From contig JAITOQ010000260.1 of NCBI GenBank assembly GCA_031289865.1, positions 1 to 7,777 on the forward strand: 7,777 bases of DNA. Reading direction: 5' to 3'. The stretch's first letter is position 1; each line of letters starts with the position of its first letter. Below are positions 1-4,917 of this stretch, piece by piece. The notes under the pieces are model-generated. The model was not told the DNA's origin and made no database searches. It saw only the letters and a list, made by a program, of their open reading frames with translations. The position numbers were made by a program, and so were the translations under genes. The DNA is from Clostridiales bacterium. Lineage in GTDB: Bacteria > Bacillota > Clostridia > Christensenellales > JAISNN01.

Positions 1-37
1 TCTTGTAGGGGACGATGCCTTCATCGTCCCGTATCCG
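1..37. repeat. Left arm of a long inverted repeat (palindromic REP-like element)
   Basis: The segment contains the palindrome GGGACGATG-CCTT-CATCGTCCC. The whole 37-nt block recurs in reverse orientation at 1108-1143 with a single-base indel in the hairpin loop. The window begins at its first base, so it may extend further left. Each copy sits just outside a transcription terminator. It resembles the dispersed palindromic intergenic repeats common in Bacillota genomes, so it need not be the end of a mobile element. Confidence 0.85.
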
Positions 38-40
38 AAT

Positions 41-91
41 AAAAAAAGTAGGTGTCATTCTGAACTTGCGAAGAATAACACCTACTTTTTT
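41..91 (-). terminator. Rho-independent terminator of the XRE gene, possibly bidirectional
   Basis: GTAGGTGT (48-55) pairs with ACACCTAC (78-85), and the stem extends inward through ATTCT/AGAAT. The stem is flanked by a run of A on the left (41-47) and T on the right (86-91). On the minus strand it follows the XRE stop codon by about 20 nt and ends in a U-run, so it reads as a classic intrinsic terminator. The A/T symmetry would also let it work for transcription entering from the left. The loop holds a degenerate copy of the TCATTCTGA...GCGAAGAAT repeat that is also found at 2961-3052. Confidence 0.8.
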
Positions 92-109
92 ATATGAGCG
101 AAGCGACTC

Positions 110-361
110 CTAACTTTCAATCTGCAATAATTCGTCCGCTGTCACATTGAATATTTTTGCAAAAACAAGAAGCTCAATATCTGTGACAAAACGCTGTCCG
201 CTTTCTATTCTTTGAATCGCGTTTTTGTCCAAGTCCAAACCGCAAAGCTGAAGCTTTTCGGCTAAGGCGCGTTGTGAAACATATGGAGAAAGACCGTAAC
301 GCAACTCGGCAATACGTTTTCCGCAAATGTTATTTTTAAATTCGTTTTTATTCTTAAACAC
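110..361 (-). CDS. Small XRE-family HTH transcriptional regulator
   Basis: An 83-residue protein that is almost entirely one Cro/C1-type helix-turn-helix domain, roughly residues 14-80. Recognisable parts are the SQRALAEKL helix (29-37), the recognition-helix stretch NAIQRIESGQR (47-57) and the VTDIELLVFAKIF segment (59-71) typical of phage-repressor-like XRE proteins. There is no effector or peptidase domain, so it presumably acts as a dimeric DNA-binding repressor. The start is a GTG (359-361) preceded by AAGGG seven nt upstream; no ATG fits. A weak extended -10 (TGCTATAAA on the minus strand, 396-404) could be its promoter. It is divergent from the 30- and 81-residue genes and may control their promoter and its own. 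Its last residues, IES, and the TAG stop lie in repeat-like sequence that resembles the region downstream of spoVT. Family assignment is firm; targets are inferred. Confidence 0.88.
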   Translation of the reverse strand: MFKNKNEFKNNICGKRIAELRYGLSPYVSQRALAEKLQLCGLDLDKNAIQRIESGQRFVTDIELLVFAKIFNVTADELLQIES

Positions 362-462
362 GGTTGCACCCTTATTTTGATGAAAATCGGACTTTTTTAT
401 AGCATTTTTGTCATTTTTATTTTATTTTTTTAAATTTTTTTATCATTTTTGACATTTAGTGC

Positions 463-491
463 TTGACAACGCATAAATTATAAGTTATAAT
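463..491 (+). promoter_or_regulatory. Perfect consensus sigma-A promoter for the small-protein genes
   Basis: TTGACA (463-468) and TATAAT (486-491) are separated by exactly 17 bp, giving an expected transcription start near 498. This matches the consensus at all twelve positions, so an unregulated gene here would be expressed very strongly. That makes repression by the divergent XRE protein plausible. AT-rich tracts upstream (400-450) could act as an UP element. Confidence 0.88.
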
Positions 492-502
492 AGTGATGCA
501 AC

Positions 503-521
503 TGACATTCTGTGAATGTCA
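503..521. promoter_or_regulatory. Perfect palindrome, candidate operator
   Basis: TGACATTC-TGT-GAATGTCA is an 8+8 bp perfect inverted repeat with a 3-bp centre, at about +6 to +24 of the consensus promoter. A matching half-site TGACATT occurs at 450-456, just upstream of the -35 box. Size, symmetry and placement suit a dimeric XRE repressor acting as a roadblock. The same sequence could instead form a 5' UTR hairpin. No direct evidence links it to the neighbouring regulator. Confidence 0.6.
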
Positions 522-618
522 AAACGATTAAAATAGCTTATAAATGGCGATATACAACATGTACATAAGAATGTAATCAGAACTAAAGATAAAAAATCTT
601 ATATAGGGAGGTGGTATT

Positions 619-711
619 GTGTCTACATTGTTTGATGCTACATATAATAGTCATTTTGTGGAGCCAAAGCTAAATAGCACATATGCAACATGTAGACTAA
701 GGCGAAAATAG
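619..711 (+). CDS. Possible 30-residue peptide (leader or small protein)
   Basis: A GTG-initiated frame of 30 codons ending in TAG, beginning MSTLFDATYN and ending TCRLRRK. It is preceded by an exceptionally strong Shine-Dalgarno, AGGGAGGTGG at 605-614, with about seven nt from GGAGG to the start. It lies about 120 nt into the transcript from the consensus promoter and about 60 nt before the 81-residue gene. The tail is basic (RLRRK); there is no membrane segment and I recognise no family. Near both ends of the frame sit imperfect inverted copies of GTCTACAT(T)GTT (from 621, and on the opposite strand ending at 697), so the coding RNA could fold back on itself. It may be a functional peptide, a translated leader controlling the gene below, or the stub of a decayed gene. 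The ribosome binding site is the main support. Confidence 0.45.
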   Translation: MSTLFDATYNSHFVEPKLNSTYATCRLRRK

Positions 712-773
712 TTGTAATACTAATCTATAAAGGCTAAAACTAATTAAAAATAAAAACAAGGAGGAACTTTATT

Positions 774-1019
774 ATGTCACACGATAAATACGGTGATGAT
801 GAGTATGGAGTAGATGTTGAAATAGGGGGGAAGCGGGTTACGTTTAACACCTATGAAGATAGCAGCGGAAATCAGAAAGGCGTTTGGAGCGTGTTTGATG
901 ATAATGGTGACCGTGAGGGGCATCTGACCAACCATAGTGAAGATTATCAGCATGTGCATTATCCCGATGGCTCCGAAGAGAAGCGTGAAGGTGACGAGGC
1001 GCACGGATGGAAGCCATAA
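774..1019 (+). CDS. Acidic small protein of unknown function
   Basis: An 81-residue soluble protein that I do not recognise. It has a textbook ribosome binding site, AAGGAGGAAC at 758-767, ending six nt before ATG. It holds 20 Asp/Glu against 8 Lys/Arg, no Cys, and six His, and it lacks a signal peptide or membrane helix. Short alternating stretches broken by Gly/Asn/Asp turns (GGKRVTFNTY, GVWSVFDDNGDREG, YQHVHYPDG) suggest a small beta-meander. It is the last gene of the transcript from the promoter at 463 and is followed within 60 bp by a strong terminator. The pairing with a divergent XRE regulator resembles small regulated accessory modules (toxin-antitoxin, anti-restriction, prophage remnants), but no sequence motif proves any of these. 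Its high negative charge would fit a nucleic-acid mimic or an inhibitor of a basic partner; that is speculation. Confidence 0.75.
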   Translation: MSHDKYGDDEYGVDVEIGGKRVTFNTYEDSSGNQKGVWSVFDDNGDREGHLTNHSEDYQHVHYPDGSEEKREGDEAHGWKP

Positions 1020-1073
1020 ATGAATAACTTTGAAAGCATTTCTTCAAAAAAGTGTTTTCAGACCAAAGAAAAG

Positions 1074-1106
1074 GGCGGTTTGTCGCACGACAGACCGTCT
1101 TTTTTT
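1074..1106 (+). terminator. Strong rho-independent terminator after the 81-residue gene
   Basis: GGCGGTTTGTC (1074-1084) pairs with GACAGACCGTC (1089-1099) over 11 bp, including two G-U pairs, around a GCAC loop. Seven T (1100-1106) follow. A-rich sequence before the stem also gives a U-rich tail on the minus strand, so it may also end transcripts of the convergent flippase gene. Confidence 0.92.
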
Positions 1107-1107
1107 A

Positions 1108-1143
1108 CGGATACGGGACGATGAGGCATCGTCCCCTACAAGA
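1108..1143. repeat. Right arm of the long inverted repeat
   Basis: The block is the reverse complement of positions 1-37 apart from one missing base in the loop. Its core is the palindrome GGGACGATG-AGG-CATCGTCCC. It begins immediately after the terminator T-run, mirroring the arrangement at the left end. An 11-bp direct duplication, AGAATATCTAC twice (1143-1164), follows directly. Confidence 0.85.
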
Positions 1144-1170
1144 GAATATCTACAGAATATCTACTTTTTA

Positions 1171-1207
1171 TCCGCAATTCTGCATTTTGCATTCTGCATT
1201 TTGCATT
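1171..1207 (+). repeat. Heptamer repeat block (TCCGCAA plus TTYTGCA units)
   Basis: After TCCGCAA come four contiguous 7-bp units alternating TTCTGCA and TTTTGCA. The same module, including the TCCGCAA lead, occurs in reverse at 2897-2942 and 7347-7372. This resembles short tandemly repeated (STRR-type) heptamer sequences known from intergenic DNA. No gene is visible between 1020 and 1285 apart from repeats and the terminator. Confidence 0.85.
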
Positions 1208-1288
1208 AAAAAAGTATTTTGCATTAAAAAAGTATTTTGCATTAAAAAAGTATTCTGCATTAAAAAAGTATTTTGCATTAAAAAATCA
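1199..1288 (+). repeat. Five tandem 18-bp units at the flippase 3' end
   Basis: The unit is TTTTGCATTAAAAAAGTA, with copies starting at 1199, 1217, 1235, 1253 and 1271. The fourth copy has one C for T. The last diverges in its final three bases, where they become the stop codon (TCA, read TGA on the minus strand) of the flippase gene. Each unit is one TTTTGCA heptamer plus an 11-bp A-rich tail, so the array apparently arose by expansion from the adjacent heptamer block. It has no spacers. Near-identical copies make length variation between strains likely. Confidence 0.92.
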
Positions 1289-2851
1289 CGCTGCTCCTTT
1301 CAACTTCAACAAAAACTTCCCAAGCGGCAGGCTTCTCAATTCGTCGTCGGTGAAAAGACCGGTAAAGACGGTGAGGAGGGTATAGAGGATAAGGGCGAGG
1401 GCGGCGGTGACGAAGAGTTTGAGATAGGGGTTTTGGATTACGCTTTTTGTGAGGAAGATAAAGCCGGCGGCGATTGCGCCCGCCGTCAAGGTTTTGAGGA
1501 CGGCGAAGAGGGTTTTTTTGCTGAAGCCTATGTGACGGGAGAGGGAGATATAGTCGAGTGCCGCCGCCGTAAAATATGCCGCGACAGTCGCGACCGCCGC
1601 GCCGTAGATACCGATCGCGGGGATAAGCGTGAGATTCAGTATGATTTTTATGAGCATGGCGAGAGCCATATTCCGTATAGGGAGTATGATTTTGTCGAGG
1701 GCTTGTAGGAGCGCGGTAAAGATTTGCATCACCGCGAGAAAGACAATTCCGACCGATGAGAGCATTAAGAGGCGCGCCGCGTTTGCCGTCTCATAGGCGT
1801 CAAAATTAGGGTATAGAAGCGCGACTATTTCCTCCGAAAAGACGATGAAGAGAATCGCTGCGGGGATACCGATAAAGAGTGCGGTTTTGACGGCAAAATT
1901 GCTTTTTGAGAGAATTTCGGAGATATTGCGTTCGGCTTTTTTGCGGCTGACGACGGGAATGATGACGACCGCAAGCGAGATTGTGATGACGACGGGAAAG
2001 TTTATGAGAGAGCTGACGGGTCCCGTCAAAATTCCGTATAGAGAGGTGGAGAGGTTGAGCGCAAAGCCTATTTTGTTGAGGAGATTGACGACTAAAAAAC
2101 TGTCGATAAATTGAGTGAGCGGCATCAATACCCCTCCGATTGTTATCGGGAGCGCGTATTTTGCTACGCGCTTAAAGTCCTTTGTAAGCTCCTTGTAGCT
2201 TCGGGCGACTTCGAGCTTACCGCCGTGCTTTAAAAATAGGATATAGAGGTAGCCCGCCGCGATAAATTCTGAAATCACGACCCCCAAAAGCGCGCCGATC
2301 GCGCCGTTTATTAAGCCCTTTTTGACCATGATTGCGGAGAGGGTCAGACCCGCGCCAAGCTTGAATAATTGCTCGATAATCTGTGAGAGGGCGGTCGGGG
2401 TCATGTTGATTTGACCTTGAAACCAACCGCGCATAACCGATATAATACTGACAAAAAATATAGCGGGCGCTATAACGATATACGCGCTGTAGATCTGAGC
2501 GTTTCCTTGAAAAGCGGCAATCTGACGGGAAAAGATCATGAGGAGCGCGGTGAATACAAGTCCCGTGATACCGACCAAGCCGAGCGCGCTCCCCGAAATG
2601 CGCCCGATCTCCTTTTCACTGCCGCCCGATGCGCGGGTTTCGGCGATGAGCTTTGAGAGCGCGGTCGGTAAACCGCCCGTCGAGGACGTCAAAAAGAGCG
2701 CGTATACCGAAAACACCAATTGATACATTCCGATGGCTTCCGCGCCGACAATGTTGGTGAGGGGGATTCGGTATAACGCGCCGATAAATTTTGTGATGAG
2801 TCCCGCGAACGCCAAGACGGACGCGCCTTTAAAAAAATCTTGTTGTTTCAT
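1286..2851 (-). CDS. YabM/SpoVB-family polysaccharide flippase (MATE/MOP superfamily)
   Basis: A polytopic membrane protein of 521 residues, close to the roughly 520 usual for SpoVB and related MOP-superfamily flippases. These proteins move lipid-linked glycan precursors across the cytoplasmic membrane. The N-terminus (MKQQDFFKGASVLAFAGLIT, then a KFIGALYRIPL stretch) and the segment near GMYQLVF and STGGLPTALSKLIAE are typical of the Firmicute SpoVB/YabM group; about 14 hydrophobic segments follow. The start at 2849-2851 is chosen because GGGGGA lies five nt upstream. The open frame continues 45 codons further up, but only through repeat sequence. It lies downstream of spoVT on the same strand, as yabM does in B. 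subtilis, which supports YabM over SpoVB. It probably serves spore cortex or cell-wall synthesis. An opposing TCCCCC (minus strand; plus 2886-2891) could mask the ribosome binding site. Confidence 0.9.
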   Translation of the reverse strand: MKQQDFFKGASVLAFAGLITKFIGALYRIPLTNIVGAEAIGMYQLVFSVYALFLTSSTGGLPTALSKLIAETRASGGSEKEIGRISGSALGLVGITGLVFTALLMIFSRQIAAFQGNAQIYSAYIVIAPAIFFVSIISVMRGWFQGQINMTPTALSQIIEQLFKLGAGLTLSAIMVKKGLINGAIGALLGVVISEFIAAGYLYILFLKHGGKLEVARSYKELTKDFKRVAKYALPITIGGVLMPLTQFIDSFLVVNLLNKIGFALNLSTSLYGILTGPVSSLINFPVVITISLAVVIIPVVSRKKAERNISEILSKSNFAVKTALFIGIPAAILFIVFSEEIVALLYPNFDAYETANAARLLMLSSVGIVFLAVMQIFTALLQALDKIILPIRNMALAMLIKIILNLTLIPAIGIYGAAVATVAAYFTAAALDYISLSRHIGFSKKTLFAVLKTLTAGAIAAGFIFLTKSVIQNPYLKLFVTAALALILYTLLTVFTGLFTDDELRSLPLGKFLLKLKGAA

Positions 2852-2896
2852 CTTGTCCCCCATTTTTTTACGATATGTATAATTAGGGGGAGTTTT

Positions 2897-2942
2897 AATG
2901 CAAAATGCAGAATGCAGAATGCAAAATGCAAAATTGCGGATT
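2897..2942 (-). repeat. Inverted copy of the TCCGCAA/TGCATT heptamer block
   Basis: Read on the minus strand it is AATCCGCAA followed by TTTTGCA and TTCTGCA heptamers, the same module as at 1171-1207. The two copies therefore bracket the flippase gene in opposite orientations. If translated in the frame of the flippase it gives an artificial FCILHSAFCIK-like N-terminal extension, which is why upstream start codons were not used. Confidence 0.85.
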
Positions 2943-2960
2943 AAAAGAAAGAAGTAAGTG

Positions 2961-3052
2961 TCATTCTGAGCGTAGCGAAGAATCAAAAACGTTGTTTATA
3001 TTAGCGAAAATTCGGAGAAATCGTTTGAGATTCTTCGCTCCGCTCAGAATGA
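2961..3052. repeat. Inverted repeat with 24-bp TCATTCTGAGCG arms
   Basis: The left arm (2961-2984, beginning TCATTCTGAGCG) and right arm (3029-3052, ending CGCTCAGAATGA) are complementary at 23 of 24 positions, with a 44-bp AT-rich centre. The arm sequence is a dispersed repeat familiar from many gut Bacillota and Bacteroidota genomes. A T-run (3058-3064) follows on the plus strand. On the minus strand this hairpin lies between spoVT and the flippase and could reduce read-through or stabilise mRNA ends. A GGAGC/GCTCC hairpin (3067-3083) follows. Confidence 0.88.
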
Positions 3053-3087
3053 TACCTATTTTTTACGGAGCGCAAGCGGCTCCTTAA

Positions 3088-3117
3088 TTTTCAACTTTCA
3101 ACTTTCAATTTTCAACT
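3088..3117. repeat. TTTCAAC/TTTCAAT heptamer repeat after spoVT
   Basis: About four 7-bp units of the type TTTCAAC or TTTCAAT lie three bases beyond the spoVT stop codon. Related heptamers occur at the ends of the XRE gene (113-122), mazG (6279-6303) and dusB (7311-7338). Confidence 0.85.
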
Positions 3118-3120
3118 CAG

Positions 3121-3651
3121 TTATGCTTGATACGACAAAAACAACGCCGCCGTGTCAACCAATTTTCTGTCGCTTTCTTCAAAGCGGTTTTTTGTGGAGA
3201 TCATGACGATTGCGCCGAGTACGTCGCCGCCCGATAGGATCGGTGCAACGATCTGCCCTTTGTAAGCGTCGGTCGGTTCGCCCGTCACGGAAACCGTATC
3301 CACCCCCATATATGAGAGGGTTTTGCGGAGGGATAAGAGCCGCTCAAATTTGCCGAGTAACGGCTTGTCCGAGTATGTATTTTTTTTGTCGCCCGCGGAG
3401 GCGATTATTGCGTCCTTGTCGGTGACTAAGAGAATGTTTCCCGTAGTTTCGGAGAGCGCGGTCGAATATTCGTCCGCAAATTCCTTGATTCGTTTTACGG
3501 GCGAAAATTTTCGGAAGATTAAATCCTCCTCGTTTCCCGTAAAGATTTCGAGTTCCTCGCCCTCGCGGAGGTGCATGGTGCGTCTGATTTCTTTGGGAAT
3601 GACCACTCTCCCAAGTTCGTCTATTCTTCTTACGATTCCCGTTGCTTTCAT
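3121..3651 (-). CDS. spoVT: Stage V sporulation protein T, AbrB/GAF transcription regulator
   Basis: A 176-residue protein, essentially the same size as B. subtilis SpoVT (178). Residues 1-49 are the swapped-hairpin AbrB DNA-binding domain with the signature ATGIVRRIDELGRVVIPKEI and then RTMHLREGEELEIF. Residues from about 55 to the end form the GAF-like ligand domain (LLVTDKDAIIASAGDKK, APILSGGDVLGAIVMIS). SpoVT acts late in the forespore, activating or repressing sigma-G-dependent genes and influencing spore resistance and germination. The start codon follows AAGGAG with six nt spacing. An inverted repeat ACGTCG-N7-CGACGT lies 20-38 bp before the start and may be an operator or leader hairpin. 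I see no confident sigma-G promoter. Its presence is the best evidence that this organism forms endospores. Confidence 0.96.
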   Translation of the reverse strand: MKATGIVRRIDELGRVVIPKEIRRTMHLREGEELEIFTGNEEDLIFRKFSPVKRIKEFADEYSTALSETTGNILLVTDKDAIIASAGDKKNTYSDKPLLGKFERLLSLRKTLSYMGVDTVSVTGEPTDAYKGQIVAPILSGGDVLGAIVMISTKNRFEESDRKLVDTAALFLSYQA

Positions 3652-3670
3652 AATGACTCCTTTTTAGAAA

Positions 3671-3689
3671 ACGTCGTTTTATTCGACGT
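3671..3689. promoter_or_regulatory. Inverted repeat in the spoVT leader
   Basis: ACGTCG and CGACGT flank a 7-bp AT-rich centre, just upstream of the spoVT ribosome binding site. It could be an operator (SpoVT is autoregulated in B. subtilis) or an mRNA hairpin. Arms of only 6 bp make this tentative. Confidence 0.4.
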
Positions 3690-3788
3690 AATATTTTTTT
3701 GATTTCGTTTTTAAAATTATCCCGTTCTTTTTCTCTGTTGTTCTTCTTTTCGGAACATCAATAGTATTTTACGGCATTTCGTCTTTAT

Positions 3789-3826
3789 ACACCTAAAAAA
3801 AGATTTCCGGTATCTTTTTTAGGCGT
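3789..3826. promoter_or_regulatory. Long AT-rich hairpin between spoVT and the divergent HTH gene
   Basis: CCTAAAAAAAGAT (3792-3804) and ATCTTTTTTAGG (3812-3823) pair over 12 bp with one bulged A, around the loop TTCCGGT. AC/GT pairs continue outside one mismatch. It is not followed by a free T-run in either direction, so it is not a standard terminator. It sits about 15 bp before the -35 of the HTH gene and may be an operator or an RNA structure. The rest of the 3652-3906 gap holds the spoVT leader and the next promoter. Confidence 0.5.
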
Positions 3827-3840
3827 TTTCTCCGCGAACA

Positions 3841-3870
3841 TTGGATTTTATGACGGGTATGTTGTATAAT
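3841..3870 (+). promoter_or_regulatory. Sigma-A promoter of the HTH gene
   Basis: A perfect TATAAT at 3865-3870 is preceded, 18 bp away, by TTGGAT (3841-3846). The expected start near 3877 leaves a leader of about 30 nt before the ribosome binding site AAAGGGAGG and the ATG at 3907. Confidence 0.72.
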
Positions 3871-3906
3871 GAGTATTAAAATAAGAATCACGGAAAGGGA
3901 GGTCTT

Positions 3907-4236
3907 ATGTGGGCGATTATGCTAAAAATGCTGATGGAATTTATGACGGAGGAAAAGCTTACGACGCAATATTTTGTCGATAAGCATGAAAAATCCACTC
4001 GAACCGTCATGCGCTATATCGATAAAATGAGAGAAAACGGTATCCCGATCGATTCGGTGCGCGGTCGTAACGGCGGCTTTTATCTTGAAAATACAATTAG
4101 GCTCAACGAGATTTTTTTTACGGACGGCGAAATTGCCGATATCGTCTATTCGGCGAGAAAATGTCTGCCGCATGAACGTGCGGAAGCCATAGAACGTAAA
4201 ATGACCGTGATAAAAAGCGGAAAGAAGACGAATTAG
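3907..4236 (+). CDS. Small HTH protein related to YafY/DeoR regulators, no WYL domain
   Basis: A 109-residue protein. Residues 17-62 form a winged helix of the HTH_11/DeoR type: TTQYFVDKHEKSTRTVMRYIDKM contains the recognition helix (given in two pieces, TTQYFVDKHEKS and TRTVMRYIDKM), and GIPIDSVRGRNGGFYL is the wing. The remainder (TDGEIADIVYSARKCL, then a basic tail KSGKKTN) corresponds to the linker that precedes the WYL ligand domain in YafY-like regulators, but the protein stops before any WYL domain. It may be a naturally short DNA-binding protein or a truncated regulator. The start has an excellent ribosome binding site (AAAGGGAGG, five nt spacing). It has its own promoter and precedes pyrE by about 140 bp, so pyrE or spoVT are possible but unproven targets. 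Confidence 0.85.
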   Translation: MWAIMLKMLMEFMTEEKLTTQYFVDKHEKSTRTVMRYIDKMRENGIPIDSVRGRNGGFYLENTIRLNEIFFTDGEIADIVYSARKCLPHERAEAIERKMTVIKSGKKTN

Positions 4237-4309
4237 TATAAAGTGAAAATTGAAGCGAATGCGCTAAAAAAATATATATGCCGAAATATTACAAAAACGT
4301 CGGTTCTGT

Positions 4310-4338
4310 TTGCCGTTTTACAAAAAGTGTGCTATAAT
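4310..4338 (+). promoter_or_regulatory. Extended -10 sigma-A promoter of pyrE
   Basis: TTGCCG (4310-4315), a 17-bp spacer ending in the extended -10 element TGC, and a perfect TATAAT (4333-4338). The predicted start near 4345 leaves only about 30 nt of leader before the pyrE ATG. That is too short for a PyrR-type attenuator, so any pyrimidine control would have to act at the promoter. Confidence 0.85.
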
Positions 4339-4374
4339 AGTTTTAATATTATTATAAAAAAGAGGAAAACAGCT

Positions 4375-4911
4375 ATGTCAAAAGAAGTTCTTGCAAAAAG
4401 CGTCTATACGGCGGCGCATATCACGGGTAAATTTTTACTTCGGTCGGGTCAGATATCCAACGAATATTTTGATAAATACCTTTTTGAAGCGGATCCTAAA
4501 CTCTTAAACGGGATTGCGGAGGAAATGAAAGGCGCGATACCGAAGGACGCGGAGATTTTAGCGGGACTCGAAACGGGCGGGATTCCTATCGCGACCGCGC
4601 TGTCTTTAAAGACGGGGACACCCGCGGCTTTCGTCAGAAAAAAAGCTAAGCAATACGGCACTTGCAAGCTCGCGGAGGGCGCGGACGTAAACGGAAAAAA
4701 GGTTTGCGTCGTCGAGGACGTCGTGACGACGGGCGGTCAAATCATCGAGAGCGTAAAGGAGCTTAGGGAGCGCGGCGCGATTATCGAAACCGTTCTTTGC
4801 GTCATTTTGCGTAATCCCGCGGCGTATGAGATTATGGAAGCGTCGGGATTGAAGCTGATTCCGCTTTTTACAATGAAAAAAGACGCGGCGGGCGTCAGTT
4901 ATTTGGAATAG
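4375..4911 (+). CDS. pyrE: Orotate phosphoribosyltransferase
   Basis: A 178-residue cytosolic enzyme that joins orotate to PRPP to give orotidine 5'-phosphate, the fifth step of de novo pyrimidine synthesis. The N-terminal SGQISNEYFDKYLFEADP (24-41) is the orotate-side signature. RKKAKQYGT (88-96) is the start of the flexible catalytic loop with its Lys residues. VCVVEDVVTTGGQ (110-122) is the PRPP-binding motif. The length suits the compact form of PyrE. The ATG is preceded by AGAGGA eight nt upstream. A frame from an upstream GTG at 4243 would add 44 residues without family character and would start upstream of the promoter, so it is rejected. No other pyr gene is visible here. It is probably co-transcribed with the MazG gene that begins six bp later. 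Confidence 0.94.
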   Translation: MSKEVLAKSVYTAAHITGKFLLRSGQISNEYFDKYLFEADPKLLNGIAEEMKGAIPKDAEILAGLETGGIPIATALSLKTGTPAAFVRKKAKQYGTCKLAEGADVNGKKVCVVEDVVTTGGQIIESVKELRERGAIIETVLCVILRNPAAYEIMEASGLKLIPLFTMKKDAAGVSYLE

Positions 4912-4917
4912 TATTTT

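Noticed and set aside
544..576. 10-codon ATG frame in the leader of the small-protein transcript
   Set aside because: It has no Shine-Dalgarno and is too short to support.
777..1004. Minus-strand open frame opposite the acidic protein, hydrophobic in translation
   Set aside because: There is no good ribosome binding site, and the plus-strand gene has an ideal one plus a terminator. A hydrophobic antisense product is expected from a hydrophilic acidic gene.
1199..1288. Regular repeats that could suggest a CRISPR array
   Set aside because: The 18-bp units are directly contiguous, with no unique spacers and no cas genes nearby; it is a simple tandem array.
1052..1708. Plus-strand open frame of 218 codons
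   Set aside because: Its first half translates the terminator and the 18-bp repeats (FCIKKV repeated), and its second half is antisense to the well-supported flippase.
2852..2986. 45-codon N-terminal extension of the flippase
   Set aside because: It is encoded by intergenic repeats, lacks a ribosome binding site at its own start, and the family-typical N-terminus begins at 2851.
4243..4374. 44-codon extension of pyrE from a GTG
   Set aside because: It spans the strong promoter at 4310-4338, has no ribosome binding site and adds sequence foreign to the family.
4339..4374. Possible PyrR attenuator or riboswitch before pyrE
   Set aside because: The leader from the predicted start to the ATG is only about 30 nt and shows no hairpin or terminator.
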